This document shows positions 52,081 through 61,003 of a DNA stretch of 64,000 nt, in pieces (within the stretch, counting starts at the first letter, position 1; each line of letters starts with the position of its first letter). Source of the stretch: CADEEV01 sp964442185 (GTDB lineage Bacteria > Acidobacteriota > Vicinamibacteria > Fen-336); the NCBI GenBank assembly GCA_964442185.1, contig CAYTWT010000257.1, positions 62,001-126,000 of the forward strand, read 5' to 3'. Both the position numbers and the translations under genes were made by a program. The notes under the pieces are model-generated. The model saw nothing but the letters and a program-made list of their open reading frames with translations. It searched no databases and was not told where the DNA came from.

Positions 52081-53858
52081 GCCGCGACGTACTCCGCCCA
52101 CTGGGCGAGGCCGAAGAGCACGAGGCCCGCCGCGACGAGCCCCGCGACCAACCGCCCGCCAGGCTCCCGGTCGGAAAGCTCCTCGAGGAACGCGCCGGTC
52201 GCCACGGCCACGAGCGGTGCTCCGAAGGTCTCCTCCTTCAGGTCCCGGAACAGCCCGCCGCCGAACGCCTTGAGGGCGATCAACGTGGCGAGCGTCAGGG
52301 CGTAGGCGAGCAGGACCGAGAAGGCGGCCGGTCGCGCGCGCCGCTTGAGGACCACGAGCCCAGCGAGCGTCAAGAGCGGGTAAACCCAGCCGAAGAAGAT
52401 CGGCACGCGCATCAGGGCGGCCACGGGGCCTCCCGCGGCCGGGCGCGGTGCGCCGCCGGGCGTCCCGGAAACGAGGGCCGGCACGATCTCCGTGACGAAC
52501 GTGAGCGTGAAGGGCAGGTAGAGCCACGCCACGGTCAGCATCGCGGTCAGCGCCACGACGCCGATGAGGCGCGGCCACAAGCGCCGCTCCCGCACCGCGA
52601 GGAAGGCAGTGAAGATAGGCACGTTGAACAAGCTCGAGATGTAGGTGACCAGTGCGGCGAAGCTCGCCGCGCCGAAGGCCGCGGTCCGCAGCCGGCCCGG
52701 CCGCGCACACAGCGCAGCGGCAGCCACGATCGCGAGCAGGTCGAGGAGGTGGCCGACGATCGTCGGGTACATGGCGAGCAGCAGCCGGCTGTGGAGCGGC
52801 GGCAGGGTGGCCGCGAGCAGTGCGGCGAGGACGCCGCGAGAGCCCGCAGCGCGGGCCAGCGCAAAGACGAGGAGCATCTCGGTGGCGGCGGCGAAGAGCG
52901 CGGCCTGTTTCAGCGCGACCTCGATCGCCTCGCGCCCCGAGAGCCAGGAAAACGGCACGAAGAACAGCGGCGAGTAGGGGAACACGTAGGCGCGGCCCGC
53001 CAGGATCCGCGGGTAGCCGGTGTTCACGATCTTCTGTGCGGTGATGCCGCGCGCGGCGAGGCTCCCCTCGGCCTCGGCGAATGCCATTGTGTAGCGGCCA
53101 TGGTTGCGCACGTCGGGATAGAAGTAGCTGGGGCAGAACACGGCGGCGCCCTTGAGGACGTAGCCCGCGAGGAACAGGAGTGCCACGGCGCGCGTCCCGG
53201 ATCGGCCCCGGAGGAGCCCTGCGGTCGCAATGGCAGAGGCCGTCGCAGGCCATGCCACGAGCGTCGTCACGTGGGCGCAGCCGAACGGATCGGCGGCGGC
53301 CCAGAGCGCGAGCCCGAGCGCCGCGCCCAGGCCGACCCACAGCGACGTCCCCGCGGCTAGCCCGGCGACGACCGCCGTGAGGAACACGCCCACGAGCAGC
53401 AGGCGGGGTCCGGCGAGGTCGGGAGCGAGGCCCAACGGGAGCCCCTCGAGGCGCAGCCAGTCGAGGGCGACACCCAGCCTCTCGGCCCCCGGAGCCTCGG
53501 CGTCGAACCGGATCGTCACGGGGCCGGGCGCTGCCACCACGTGCAGAAGCACCGTGCGGAAGCGGCCGGAAGTGGCGTCCATGGTCCGCTCCGGCCCGCC
53601 GCTGACGGAGACCCGTAGAGGTGTCGTCCCATCGACGAAGCGGGCGAAGCGCAGGGTCAGGAATCCCTCGCCTCCGCGAGTCACAAGCGGAAGCGCCAGC
53701 TTGGAGTGGTCGCGCGTCCAGCGGAAGGTGACCGGGGGCCGCTCCTCGCTCTCGGTGACCCCGGCGAGATAGCGACCCGTCGAGGGGCCGACGTCGAAGG
53801 CGAGCGTGCCACGCGCCAATGGCGCGAGCCGTAGCGCCGCCTCGCCGACGAGCAGCAC
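52053..53858 (-). CDS. Polytopic membrane protein of unknown function
   Basis: 601 residues. After a beta-like extracytoplasmic stretch (about 20-145, VTFRWTRDHSKLALPLVTRG, RVSVSGGPERTMDATSGRF) come about ten or more transmembrane helices (LLLVGVFLTAVVAGLAAGT; LLFLAGYVLKGAAVF). Between them lies FCPSYFYPDVRNHGRYTM, and then YPRILAGRAYVFPYSPLFFV. It could be a GT-C enzyme or a glycan polymerase. The DxxNHG segment may be an active-site loop; this is inference. The GTG is the first usual start in the frame, but it cuts into a hydrophobic run, so a CTG 54 bases upstream is possible. Confidence 0.65.
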   Translation of the reverse strand: MLLVGEAALRLAPLARGTLAFDVGPSTGRYLAGVTESEERPPVTFRWTRDHSKLALPLVTRGGEGFLTLRFARFVDGTTPLRVSVSGGPERTMDATSGRFRTVLLHVVAAPGPVTIRFDAEAPGAERLGVALDWLRLEGLPLGLAPDLAGPRLLLVGVFLTAVVAGLAAGTSLWVGLGAALGLALWAAADPFGCAHVTTLVAWPATASAIATAGLLRGRSGTRAVALLFLAGYVLKGAAVFCPSYFYPDVRNHGRYTMAFAEAEGSLAARGITAQKIVNTGYPRILAGRAYVFPYSPLFFVPFSWLSGREAIEVALKQAALFAAATEMLLVFALARAAGSRGVLAALLAATLPPLHSRLLLAMYPTIVGHLLDLLAIVAAAALCARPGRLRTAAFGAASFAALVTYISSLFNVPIFTAFLAVRERRLWPRLIGVVALTAMLTVAWLYLPFTLTFVTEIVPALVSGTPGGAPRPAAGGPVAALMRVPIFFGWVYPLLTLAGLVVLKRRARPAAFSVLLAYALTLATLIALKAFGGGLFRDLKEETFGAPLVAVATGAFLEELSDREPGGRLVAGLVAAGLVLFGLAQWAEYVAAYSSLAGAA

Positions 53859-54013
53859 GGCGGCGAGCGCTACGGCGATCCTGGAAATCCGCTGTCGCAG
53901 TGTCGAGCCGCCTCCGCCTGGGCAGTCTAGGGAGAGCCCTCCGGGGTGTCAAAGGGCCGCGCCCCCTTCGGTGTGCTATCGTCGCGCGTTCCAGAAGCGG
54001 AGGGCCGAACACG

Positions 54014-54991
54014 CTGAGCCTGGTCGCGTTCCGCGGCGCGATCGCCGCGGGCCTACTGCTGTTGGTGGTCTTCGCCGCGTTGCGCTACGCCTGGCGGGCC
54101 ACGCCCCGCCTCGAGGCCGGCGCGCTGCCCGTCGCCCTATCGGTGGCCTGCGTGTGGCCCGTGGCGCTCGCGGCGACCCCCGGTCCGACACGATGTCTCT
54201 CGGGAATCGCCGACGATCCCCTGGCCTTCTTCGAAGCCTCGCCGTGTCCACCGGCCGAGCGCTTGCTGCTGTGGCCGCTTGCGGAACTCCTCGGCGAAGG
54301 CCTGGCGGCCACCGCCCTGGAGGCGGCGGCCGTGGGCGTGGCCCTGCTGCTCGTCCATGTGCTTGCGCGGGGGGCCTTGGCCTCGGCCGGCGCCGCGACC
54401 TTCGCGCAGGCCGGCCTCGCGCTCCTGTTCGTGACCGCGCTCGAGACATCGGCGGGCGTCGCGGTGACCCTTGCCCTGGAGCTTCTGTTCCTCGCACACC
54501 TTTTCCGCCGCTACGCGCACCTGGCCGGGGCGCGCGATGCGGCGGCCACCACGGCCTACGCGCTCGGCGCGCAGCTCGGGGGTGAAGGCGCGTCGCTCGA
54601 CGTCGCCGTCCTGGTCAGCGTGTTCAGCCTCGTCGAGTTCCTGTGGGGTGTGCGGGGGTCCGCGCGGCGGCTGCTCGCCGGCTGGGCCATCGCGACGGCT
54701 GTCGTCGTGGCTGCCGGGGCCGCGCCGTGGCGTGGGCTCGTGTGGGCCGAAGCATCGCTAGAGCGCACCGCCACGGCCAGCCTGACCGCGGGTGGGCTGT
54801 TGGCCCTGATCGGCCTCGTCGCGACGACACAAATGGTGGCGGGCCGCAGGCGCCTGCTGGGGGCGGCGCTCGTGGCGGGCGTGCTGCGCCTCTCGACGGG
54901 CCCGCCGCTCATGCTGGTGGGGCCGCTGGCCGCCCTCGCCGCGCTCGGTCTGGAACGGATCGTGCGCGGGGCGAAGAAGCCTGCTGCCTAA
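54014..54991 (+). CDS. Polytopic membrane protein of unknown function
   Basis: About 325 residues with roughly eight hydrophobic segments (AIAAGLLLLVVFAALRYAW, VALLLVHVLARGAL, AGLALLFVTALETSAGVA). A periplasmic-type insert TPGPTRCLSGIADDPLAFFE contains two cysteines with the later SPCPPAE. No ATG, GTG or TTG starts before the first helix. A CTG at 54014 has a GGAGG ribosome-site-like sequence 10 bases upstream. An ATG at 53819 is possible but lies inside the divergent gene, and a GTG inside the first helix is the other option. Neighbouring flippase and nonulosonate genes suggest a glycan role. Confidence 0.5.
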   Translation: MSLVAFRGAIAAGLLLLVVFAALRYAWRATPRLEAGALPVALSVACVWPVALAATPGPTRCLSGIADDPLAFFEASPCPPAERLLLWPLAELLGEGLAATALEAAAVGVALLLVHVLARGALASAGAATFAQAGLALLFVTALETSAGVAVTLALELLFLAHLFRRYAHLAGARDAAATTAYALGAQLGGEGASLDVAVLVSVFSLVEFLWGVRGSARRLLAGWAIATAVVVAAGAAPWRGLVWAEASLERTATASLTAGGLLALIGLVATTQMVAGRRRLLGAALVAGVLRLSTGPPLMLVGPLAALAALGLERIVRGAKKPAA

Positions 54992-56448
54992 ACGGCGTGC
55001 CCTCTCGCGAGCCGTGACAGGCGCTCGCGTTCGCCAGGCGTGAGGAAGCCCGACGCGACGAGGAGAGCGGGAAAGGCCAACAGGGCCGCGGCTTTCGCTG
55101 TGAGGGCGGGCCCCAGCGTCGCCGGGGCGAAGAGCGAGAGCAAAAACGCGACGAGGCCCGCGCCCGCCACGCGCAGCAGGCGCGACGATTCGAACGGGAT
55201 CGGGAAGAGCCGCTGTGAGAAGAAGAGGCCCAGGCCGGCCATGAGCGCGTACGAGAGCACCGTGGCCCAGGCCGCGCCCAGCGTGCCGAAGCGGGGGATC
55301 AGTAGGAAGTTCGCCGCGATGTTGGCACTCGCGGTGAGCAACGTGATGATCGGGTAGTAGCGAGCCTGCTTGCGGACGCCGATGCCGATCGAGGTGAGCA
55401 GGAACGCGCCGTGAAACAGGTAGGCGAGCGCGACCGGGGGAATCAACGGCGCCGCCGCGTGAAACGCGGGGTTCTTCGGGGTCATGACCACGAGCAACTC
55501 GCGGCCGAGCACCGAGACGCCGAGGCCGAGGCTCACGAACCCGAGCCAGGCATACGTGACGACGCGGGCGATCGTGGTGGGGGCCTGTGCCGACTTCAGC
55601 TGGGAATAGACAAAGGGCTGCCAGGCGGGCTCGAAGGCCGACAGGGCGAACTTCACGCCCTGGCCGAAGCTGTAACCCATCTGGTAGACGCCCACCTCGG
55701 CCCGCGAGACGAACAGGTCGAGGATCTTCCGATCCGCCAGGTTCTGGGCCTGGACCAGGATCCCGTGCGGCACCTTGGGCCCGCCGAAGCGCAGGCACTC
55801 GCGCAGCAGCGGGAACGAGAAACCCGGCGCCGCGTTCTTCACGAGCGTCGGCAGGAGCAGCAGCGAGAAGAGGCCGGTCGCGATCAGGTCACTCCAGAGC
55901 ACGCCCGCGACACCCCAACCCTGCATCACGAGCGCCACCTTCAAGATCGTATTCGTGGCATGCCGAAAGGCCGCGAAGCTCGAGAACAGGCCCGGCCGCT
56001 CCTGGATCCGCAGCAGGCTCAGCGGGACGAAGGCGAACGAGCCCAGCCACACGTCGGCGGCGGCGAGCATGACCAGGCTGGCGGCGGGCTGGTCGTGCCC
56101 GAAGAGCGTGGCGGTCAGGGCTCGCCGGCCCAACACGACGCACAAAAAAAGCACGCTGCCCAGACCCGCCGAGAACAGCGCCACGGTCCCCGCCAGGCGC
56201 CGGCGCTCTGCCTCGGAGTCGAGATCGTAGTGGACGCGGAAGAAGGCCCCGTCGAGACCCATGCGGAAGACGATCTTCGCGAGCGTCGAGAAGAGCAGCA
56301 GCAGGGCCAGCACGCCGTAGTCGGATGGCGAGAGGTAAGCCGTGTAGAGGGGGACGAGCAGGAAGTTGATGAAGTTGGTGAACACGTCCGCCGCGCCATA
56401 CAGCGCGGAATGGGACGCGAGCTTCTTGAGCTGGCCGGCGAGTCTCAC
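54988..56448 (-). CDS. Wzx-type oligosaccharide flippase
   Basis: 486 residues with 12-14 predicted transmembrane helices. The N-terminus LKKLASHSALYGAADVFTNF and YLSPSDYGVLALLLLFST fit the MATE/Wzx (polysaccharide transporter) family, as does AFVPLSLLRIQERPGLFSSF. Members move lipid-linked repeat units to the periplasmic side. The GTG start is 34 bases after the epimerase stop, in the same direction as the nonulosonate genes. The last four bases overlap the convergent membrane-protein gene. Confidence 0.92.
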   Translation of the reverse strand: MRLAGQLKKLASHSALYGAADVFTNFINFLLVPLYTAYLSPSDYGVLALLLLFSTLAKIVFRMGLDGAFFRVHYDLDSEAERRRLAGTVALFSAGLGSVLFLCVVLGRRALTATLFGHDQPAASLVMLAAADVWLGSFAFVPLSLLRIQERPGLFSSFAAFRHATNTILKVALVMQGWGVAGVLWSDLIATGLFSLLLLPTLVKNAAPGFSFPLLRECLRFGGPKVPHGILVQAQNLADRKILDLFVSRAEVGVYQMGYSFGQGVKFALSAFEPAWQPFVYSQLKSAQAPTTIARVVTYAWLGFVSLGLGVSVLGRELLVVMTPKNPAFHAAAPLIPPVALAYLFHGAFLLTSIGIGVRKQARYYPIITLLTASANIAANFLLIPRFGTLGAAWATVLSYALMAGLGLFFSQRLFPIPFESSRLLRVAGAGLVAFLLSLFAPATLGPALTAKAAALLAFPALLVASGFLTPGERERLSRLARGHAV

Positions 56449-56482
56449 GGCCGTGGCGCGACCAAGGCTGTGGCCGGCGCGA

Positions 56483-57460
56483 TCAGACGCGGCCCTTGTC
56501 CGACGTGAAGTAGGCGCTCACGCGGTCGAGGATCTCGTCCAGATGCACCTGCGGCTCGTAGCCGATCAGGGCCGTGAGCTTCGAGGTGTCCGGCACGCGC
56601 CGGGGCATGTCCTCGAAGCCCTCCTCGTAGGCCTTGGCGTAGGGGACGAGAACGATCTCGCTCTTCGAGCGGGTGCGCTCCTTGACCCGCATGGCGAGAT
56701 CGAGGATCGTGATTTCTTCCGTGCTGTTGCCGATGTTGAAGACCTGGCCGACGGCGCCCTCTTGATCGGCAAGCCGAACCAGGGCGTCCACAACGTCGCT
56801 CACATACGTGAAGCAGCGTCTCTGGGTGCCGTCGCCGAAGACCGTGAGCGGGTGGCCGAGCAGGGCCTGCTTGACGAAGTTCGGGACCACCATGCCGTAG
56901 CGGCCGGTCTGGCGCGGGCCCACGGTGTTGAACAGCCGCACGATCACCACCGGCAGCCGCTTCTCCTTGAAGTACGCGAGCGCCAGGAATTCGTCGATGG
57001 CCTTGCTGCACGCGTAGCTCCAGCGGCCCTTGCTGGTCGGCCCGAGCACGAGATCGGCCTCTTCGTGGAACGGCACGTCGTTGCTCTTGCCGTAGACCTC
57101 CGAGGTCGAGGCCAAGAGCACCTTCTTCTTCTTCTTGTTCGCGAGCTTCAGCACCATCTCGGTCCCGTGGACGTTGGTCTCGATGGTGTTGACCGGGCTC
57201 TCGACGATGAGCCTCACACCCACGGCTGCGGCCAGATGGAAGATCACGTCCACGCGGTCGATCAACTCGGCGCAGACCGGCTCGTTCGTGACGCTGTCGA
57301 TGGCATAGTGGAAGCGCGGATTCGGCTTCAGCGGCTCGATGTTCTCGATCGAGCCTGTCGAAAGGTTGTCGAGGACGAAGACCTCGTCGCCGCGTGCGAG
57401 CAGCGCCTCGGCCAGGTGGCTTCCCACGAAGCCGGCGCCGCCGGTGATCAAGGCCTTCAT
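56483..57460 (-). CDS. NAD-dependent sugar-nucleotide epimerase/dehydratase
   Basis: 325 residues. Extended SDR: MKALITGGAGFVGSHLAEAL with GxxGxxG, SSTSEVYG-type segment (LLASTSEVYG) and catalytic Tyr149/Lys153 in SYACSK. The segment GVRLIVESPVNTIETNVHGT and VRLFNTVGPRQTGRYGMVVP resemble UDP-glucuronate decarboxylase and UDP-sugar epimerase groups. It may make a sugar nucleotide for the glycan, but it is not the typical PseB dehydratase of pseudaminic synthesis. The ATG overlaps the upstream fusion-gene stop (ATGA). Confidence 0.92.
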   Translation of the reverse strand: MKALITGGAGFVGSHLAEALLARGDEVFVLDNLSTGSIENIEPLKPNPRFHYAIDSVTNEPVCAELIDRVDVIFHLAAAVGVRLIVESPVNTIETNVHGTEMVLKLANKKKKKVLLASTSEVYGKSNDVPFHEEADLVLGPTSKGRWSYACSKAIDEFLALAYFKEKRLPVVIVRLFNTVGPRQTGRYGMVVPNFVKQALLGHPLTVFGDGTQRRCFTYVSDVVDALVRLADQEGAVGQVFNIGNSTEEITILDLAMRVKERTRSKSEIVLVPYAKAYEEGFEDMPRRVPDTSKLTALIGYEPQVHLDEILDRVSAYFTSDKGRV

Positions 57461-59163
57461 TGCCTGGCTCCCTCGGGCTCTTTCTTCTGCGCGCTCTCGA
57501 GCACGACCTCGGCCACCCGCGTCGCCCCCATCCCGTCGACGAGGCGTCGGCCTTTCTCGCTCATCTCGCGACGGCGCGCGGGGTCCCCGAGGAGCGAGGC
57601 CACCGCTCGCGCGATCTCGGCTTCGGTGGCGTCACTGCCCAGGCCGAGGTATTCGACAGTGCCGTGCCGGGCGAAGCTGCGCATTCGGCTCTCCTCGCGC
57701 AGGTTCTGGGCGAGCACCAGGCCGGGCGTCCCGACCGCCGCGATCTCGTACACGCTCATGCCGCCCGAGCAGAGCACGAGGTCCGCCTCGAGCATCAGGT
57801 CCACGATGTGGCCTTCGGCGTGCTGGATGAGCGGGATAGGCCGGGACAACGCGGCCGCGAGGCTTTCGAACTCCCGCCGGTGCGAGAAGGCCGGCCCCGC
57901 GACGGCCACGATGTCGACCGACCGGGGCAGCGCCTGAAGCGCCCGCGCCGCCTTCAGCGTGAGACCCTGCGGATCGCTGCCGCCGAACGAGAGCAGTAGC
58001 ATGCGCGGCGTCTCGCGCAGCTCCTTGACGCGCGGGAGGTCGCGGAAGTGGCGACGCAGGATCGCGTAGGCCGGGCCGCCGTAAAAGCCTTCGGCCGTCT
58101 CGCGGTCTTCGTTCATCACGGACACGATGACCTGGGCGTAGGCCTCGGTCCGCTCCAGGTCGTCCAGCGTGTCGACGAGGTTCACCGTGGTCGTACCCAG
58201 GTGGGAGAGGGCGCGCAGGTACACGTCCTGCAGCGCCGGCAGGTCGTTGATCAGGATCTCGGGCGCGTAGTCGCGGATGTGCCCGAGGTAGGTTTCGAGC
58301 TTGCCCTCGCCGGCCAGGCGCACGGGGTAGCCGTACTTCGAGACCGTGGTGAGGCCTTGGGCGTGCGTGGCGGTCATCAAGAACGCGATGTCGGCGCGCG
58401 AGCTCTCGCGCAGCGCGTCGGCGATGGCGAGCGAGCGGTAGACGTGGCCCATTCCCATCGTGGTGCCGCCGTCGACGCGGAACAGGATCCGCGGCGTCCG
58501 CAGCAGCCGCTCCGCCATCCAGAAGTCTTCGAGGTCGTGGACCGTGAAGGCCGAGCGCTTGTCGAGGGTCAGGTAGCCGACCCGCTCGCCAAAGCGCGTG
58601 GCACCGTCGAGCACCTCGCGGCGCAGCGCCACGACCGCGCCGTTTTCCTTGTAGACCGGCTGTTGTTCGTCGCGCCGGCCCTCTTTGTCGAAGAGCGGCC
58701 GCAGCCGTCCAGCTTCGGCGCGCCACGAGAGCGTGCGGTCTTCAGTCACGGAGACGACCGCGTCGAAGCCGCCGCTCACCAGCCGTTCCAGGGCCTGCTC
58801 GATAGCAGCCGCCTCCCGAAACGGGGTCGTGACCTGGAGCACGACAACGAGGTCGTAGCGCGGGCCGGCTGCCTCGACTTCGCGGACCGCGTGGACGATC
58901 ACCGGCTTCAAGCTCGGGATGTCGGCCGCGAGCGTTCCGGGCCTGAGGAATGGAGCCTCCGCGCCGTGGCCCCGGGCCACGTCGGCCACGCGCTCGTCAT
59001 CGGTCGAGATCACGACGCGATCGATCGCGCCGCAACCCCTCGCGGCGTCGATGGTGTGAGCCAGCAGCGGCCGGTCACCGAGACGCTTGATGTTCAGATA
59101 GGGGACGCGGTCGGTCCCGCCGCGCGCCGGGATCACCGCAAGCACGCGCAAGCCCGCCTTCAC
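57457..59163 (-). CDS. NeuA-type cytidylyltransferase fused to PseG-type hydrolase
   Basis: 568 residues. Residues about 1-222 are a CMP-nonulosonate cytidylyltransferase (AVIPARGGTDRVPYLNIKRL, VVVLQVTTPFREAAAIEQA, YKENGAVVALRREVL). Residues about 225-568 match PseG, the UDP-sugar hydrolase of pseudaminic acid synthesis (LFRVDGGTTMGMGHVYRSLA with His240, LLLSFGGSDPQGLTLKAARA, LCSGGMSVYEIAAVGTPGLV). The fusion joins the release of the hexose precursor to activation of the final nonulosonate. The GTG overlaps the NeuB stop (GTGA). The usual Lys of ARGGSKG in NeuA is replaced (GGTDR). Confidence 0.9.
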   Translation of the reverse strand: MKAGLRVLAVIPARGGTDRVPYLNIKRLGDRPLLAHTIDAARGCGAIDRVVISTDDERVADVARGHGAEAPFLRPGTLAADIPSLKPVIVHAVREVEAAGPRYDLVVVLQVTTPFREAAAIEQALERLVSGGFDAVVSVTEDRTLSWRAEAGRLRPLFDKEGRRDEQQPVYKENGAVVALRREVLDGATRFGERVGYLTLDKRSAFTVHDLEDFWMAERLLRTPRILFRVDGGTTMGMGHVYRSLAIADALRESSRADIAFLMTATHAQGLTTVSKYGYPVRLAGEGKLETYLGHIRDYAPEILINDLPALQDVYLRALSHLGTTTVNLVDTLDDLERTEAYAQVIVSVMNEDRETAEGFYGGPAYAILRRHFRDLPRVKELRETPRMLLLSFGGSDPQGLTLKAARALQALPRSVDIVAVAGPAFSHRREFESLAAALSRPIPLIQHAEGHIVDLMLEADLVLCSGGMSVYEIAAVGTPGLVLAQNLREESRMRSFARHGTVEYLGLGSDATEAEIARAVASLLGDPARRREMSEKGRRLVDGMGATRVAEVVLESAQKKEPEGARQ

Positions 59164-60212
59164 AACATCTCCCACGTGAGAGTCGTGTCCTCGGGGATGT
59201 CGACCGCGGCGATGCGGCCAATCACCTGGTCGAAGAAGCGGGGGCTGATGCCGGTGCCGGGCCGCTTGTAGGTGAGCAGCGCGCGCGTGAGCCTCGTGCC
59301 CTTGGGGATCGCGACCGCCGAGGTCACGCTGCGCCGCGCGTAGTGGAAGGCGTCGGTTTCGAGGGGCTCCAGGCCTTTCTGCGCCTTGCCCAGCGCCTTC
59401 TCGACCGTGCGGATGCCCTCCAGCATCGCCTTCATCTCGAGGGGATCGACCGACAAATGATGATCGGGCGAGCCCGGCAGCGCCTTGTCCACGGTGTAGT
59501 GCTTCTCCAGCATGCAAGCGCCCAGCGCCACGGCTGCCTGCGGCACGCTGATCCCGAGCGAGTGATCCGAGAGACCCACGGGCACCTCGGGGAACGCCCG
59601 CATCAGGTGCTCCATCATGCGCAGGTTGATGGCTTCGGGAGGACACGGGTACTTGAGCGTGCAGTGGAGCAGCACGACCTCCTGGTTGCCGACCTTGCGG
59701 CAGACTTCGAGGGCCTCCTCCACCTCGGCCAGGGTCGACGTGCCGGTCGAGAGGATCATGGGCTTTCCGACGCGGGCTGCCCGCTCCAGGAGCGGATGAC
59801 AGGTGAGATCCGCGGACGCGATCTTGAAAGCGGGCACCTGGAGGGAGGCGAGGAAATCCACGGCTTCGTCGTCGAAGGGTGTGGCGAACGCAGTGATGCC
59901 AACCGTCTTTCCGTGCTCGAGCAGTGCCCGGAAATCCGCGTCGGAAAGCTTGTCGAGGCGATCGAAAGTGTCCCACTGCGTCCCCTTCGGGTCCTTGGGC
60001 TCGAACCAGTAGCGGGGCGCCACGCGCGTCGAGAGCTTCGACGCCGTGTAGTTCTGGAACTTGACCGCGTCGGCGCCCGCCGCTGCAGCCGTCGCCACCA
60101 GGCGCTTGCCGAGGGCGAGATCGCAGTTGTGGTTGACGCCCGCCTCGGCGATCACGTAGCAGGGCTCGCCACGGCCGACGCGGCGGCCGGCGATCTCGAA
60201 GACCGACTTCAC
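59160..60212 (-). CDS. NeuB-family nonulosonic acid synthase
   Basis: 350 residues. The TIM-barrel synthase shows CYVIAEAGVNHNCDLALGKR, AAAAGADAVKFQNYTASKLS, ITAFATPFDDEAVDFL and VGLSDHSLGISVPQAAVALG with MLEKHYTVDKALPGSPDHHL. A C-terminal SAF (antifreeze-like) domain ends TYKRPGTGISPRFFDQVIGR. The family condenses phosphoenolpyruvate with a C6 amino sugar to make sialic, pseudaminic or legionaminic acid. The exact sugar is not decided. The GTG start overlaps the upstream stop, and earlier in-frame starts fall inside that gene. Confidence 0.95.
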   Translation of the reverse strand: MKSVFEIAGRRVGRGEPCYVIAEAGVNHNCDLALGKRLVATAAAAGADAVKFQNYTASKLSTRVAPRYWFEPKDPKGTQWDTFDRLDKLSDADFRALLEHGKTVGITAFATPFDDEAVDFLASLQVPAFKIASADLTCHPLLERAARVGKPMILSTGTSTLAEVEEALEVCRKVGNQEVVLLHCTLKYPCPPEAINLRMMEHLMRAFPEVPVGLSDHSLGISVPQAAVALGACMLEKHYTVDKALPGSPDHHLSVDPLEMKAMLEGIRTVEKALGKAQKGLEPLETDAFHYARRSVTSAVAIPKGTRLTRALLTYKRPGTGISPRFFDQVIGRIAAVDIPEDTTLTWEML

Positions 60213-61003
60213 TTGTTCCCCGCGATGGCGGCGTCGAGTTCGACCGAGCGCACGTTGTGGGACTTGTGGACCAGGTGGCTGTTCAGCTTCGCGAGCTCCG
60301 GCTCGCGGTCGAGAAGCTCGATGGCCTGCCTGGTGGTGACCAGCTGCCCGGGTGCGGCGAGCCGCGCGAAGAGCGTCTGCATCAACTCCACATCTTCTCT
60401 CTCGTCGACCGTGAGACGGTACTGCGGGCGATACAGGGTCGGATCGAGCTCGAGCGCCTGGACCCGGAACTCCCGCGGGTGCTCCTTGATGTAGAGCGTC
60501 ACCAGTTCGGAGCGGTGTCGCGCTTCGCCACGCTCCCAGGATTGTTCGAGAGCGCTGCGCGAGATGACCTCGGAAAGGATCCCCATCAGGAGCGCGTCGC
60601 CGGGCACGAAGCTGTAGTCGGCGCCGGACTCGAGATGTCGCACAACCAGGCGCTCCATCGTTTCGAGATCGGTGAGCGGGTTGTCGCCCGTGACGCGGAT
60701 GATGTGCTGCGCGCCCATCGACCCCGCGCAGTCGATGTAGCGGCGCAGCACGTCGTCCTCGTCGCCCTGGAAGGCGGGGATGCCGAGCTGACGGCTGAGC
60801 TCCACGAGCGGCAGGTTCTCGGCGTTCACCGAGGTCGCCAGGCAGACGCTGTCGAGCTGGGGGGAAGAGGCGATGCGCCGTAGCAGCACGCTGAGCAGAG
60901 GCTCGCCTGCGAGCGGCACGATGGCCTTGCCGGGGCAGCGGGTGGAGGCCATCCGCGCCGAGACGATCGCGACCACGCGGGGCTCGGTCCCGAGCGGGTT
61001 CAC
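60209..61003 (-). CDS. SpsF-like cytidylyltransferase/spore-coat polysaccharide protein
   Basis: 264 residues. The GT-A nucleotidyltransferase start reads VVAIVSARMASTRCPGKAIV, typical of the SpsF group, followed by FQGDEDDVLRRYIDCAGSMG and IIRVTGDNPLTDLETMERL. The C-terminal half (LYRPQYRLTVDEREDVELMQ) also matches SpsF. Related enzymes occur in surface-glycan and nonulosonate loci, and their substrate is poorly known. The GTG overlaps the upstream NeuB-type stop (GTGA). Having a second cytidylyltransferase-like protein beside the NeuA-type domain suggests a second activated sugar. Confidence 0.9.
   Translation of the reverse strand: MNPLGTEPRVVAIVSARMASTRCPGKAIVPLAGEPLLSVLLRRIASSPQLDSVCLATSVNAENLPLVELSRQLGIPAFQGDEDDVLRRYIDCAGSMGAQHIIRVTGDNPLTDLETMERLVVRHLESGADYSFVPGDALLMGILSEVISRSALEQSWERGEARHRSELVTLYIKEHPREFRVQALELDPTLYRPQYRLTVDEREDVELMQTLFARLAAPGQLVTTRQAIELLDREPELAKLNSHLVHKSHNVRSVELDAAIAGNK

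Noticed and set aside
50986..54012. 1008-codon minus-strand open frame spanning the GT2 gene and part of the membrane-protein gene
   Set aside because: It lies antisense to the GT2 synthase and out of frame with the membrane protein on its own strand; proline/arginine-rich sequence has no recognisable fold.
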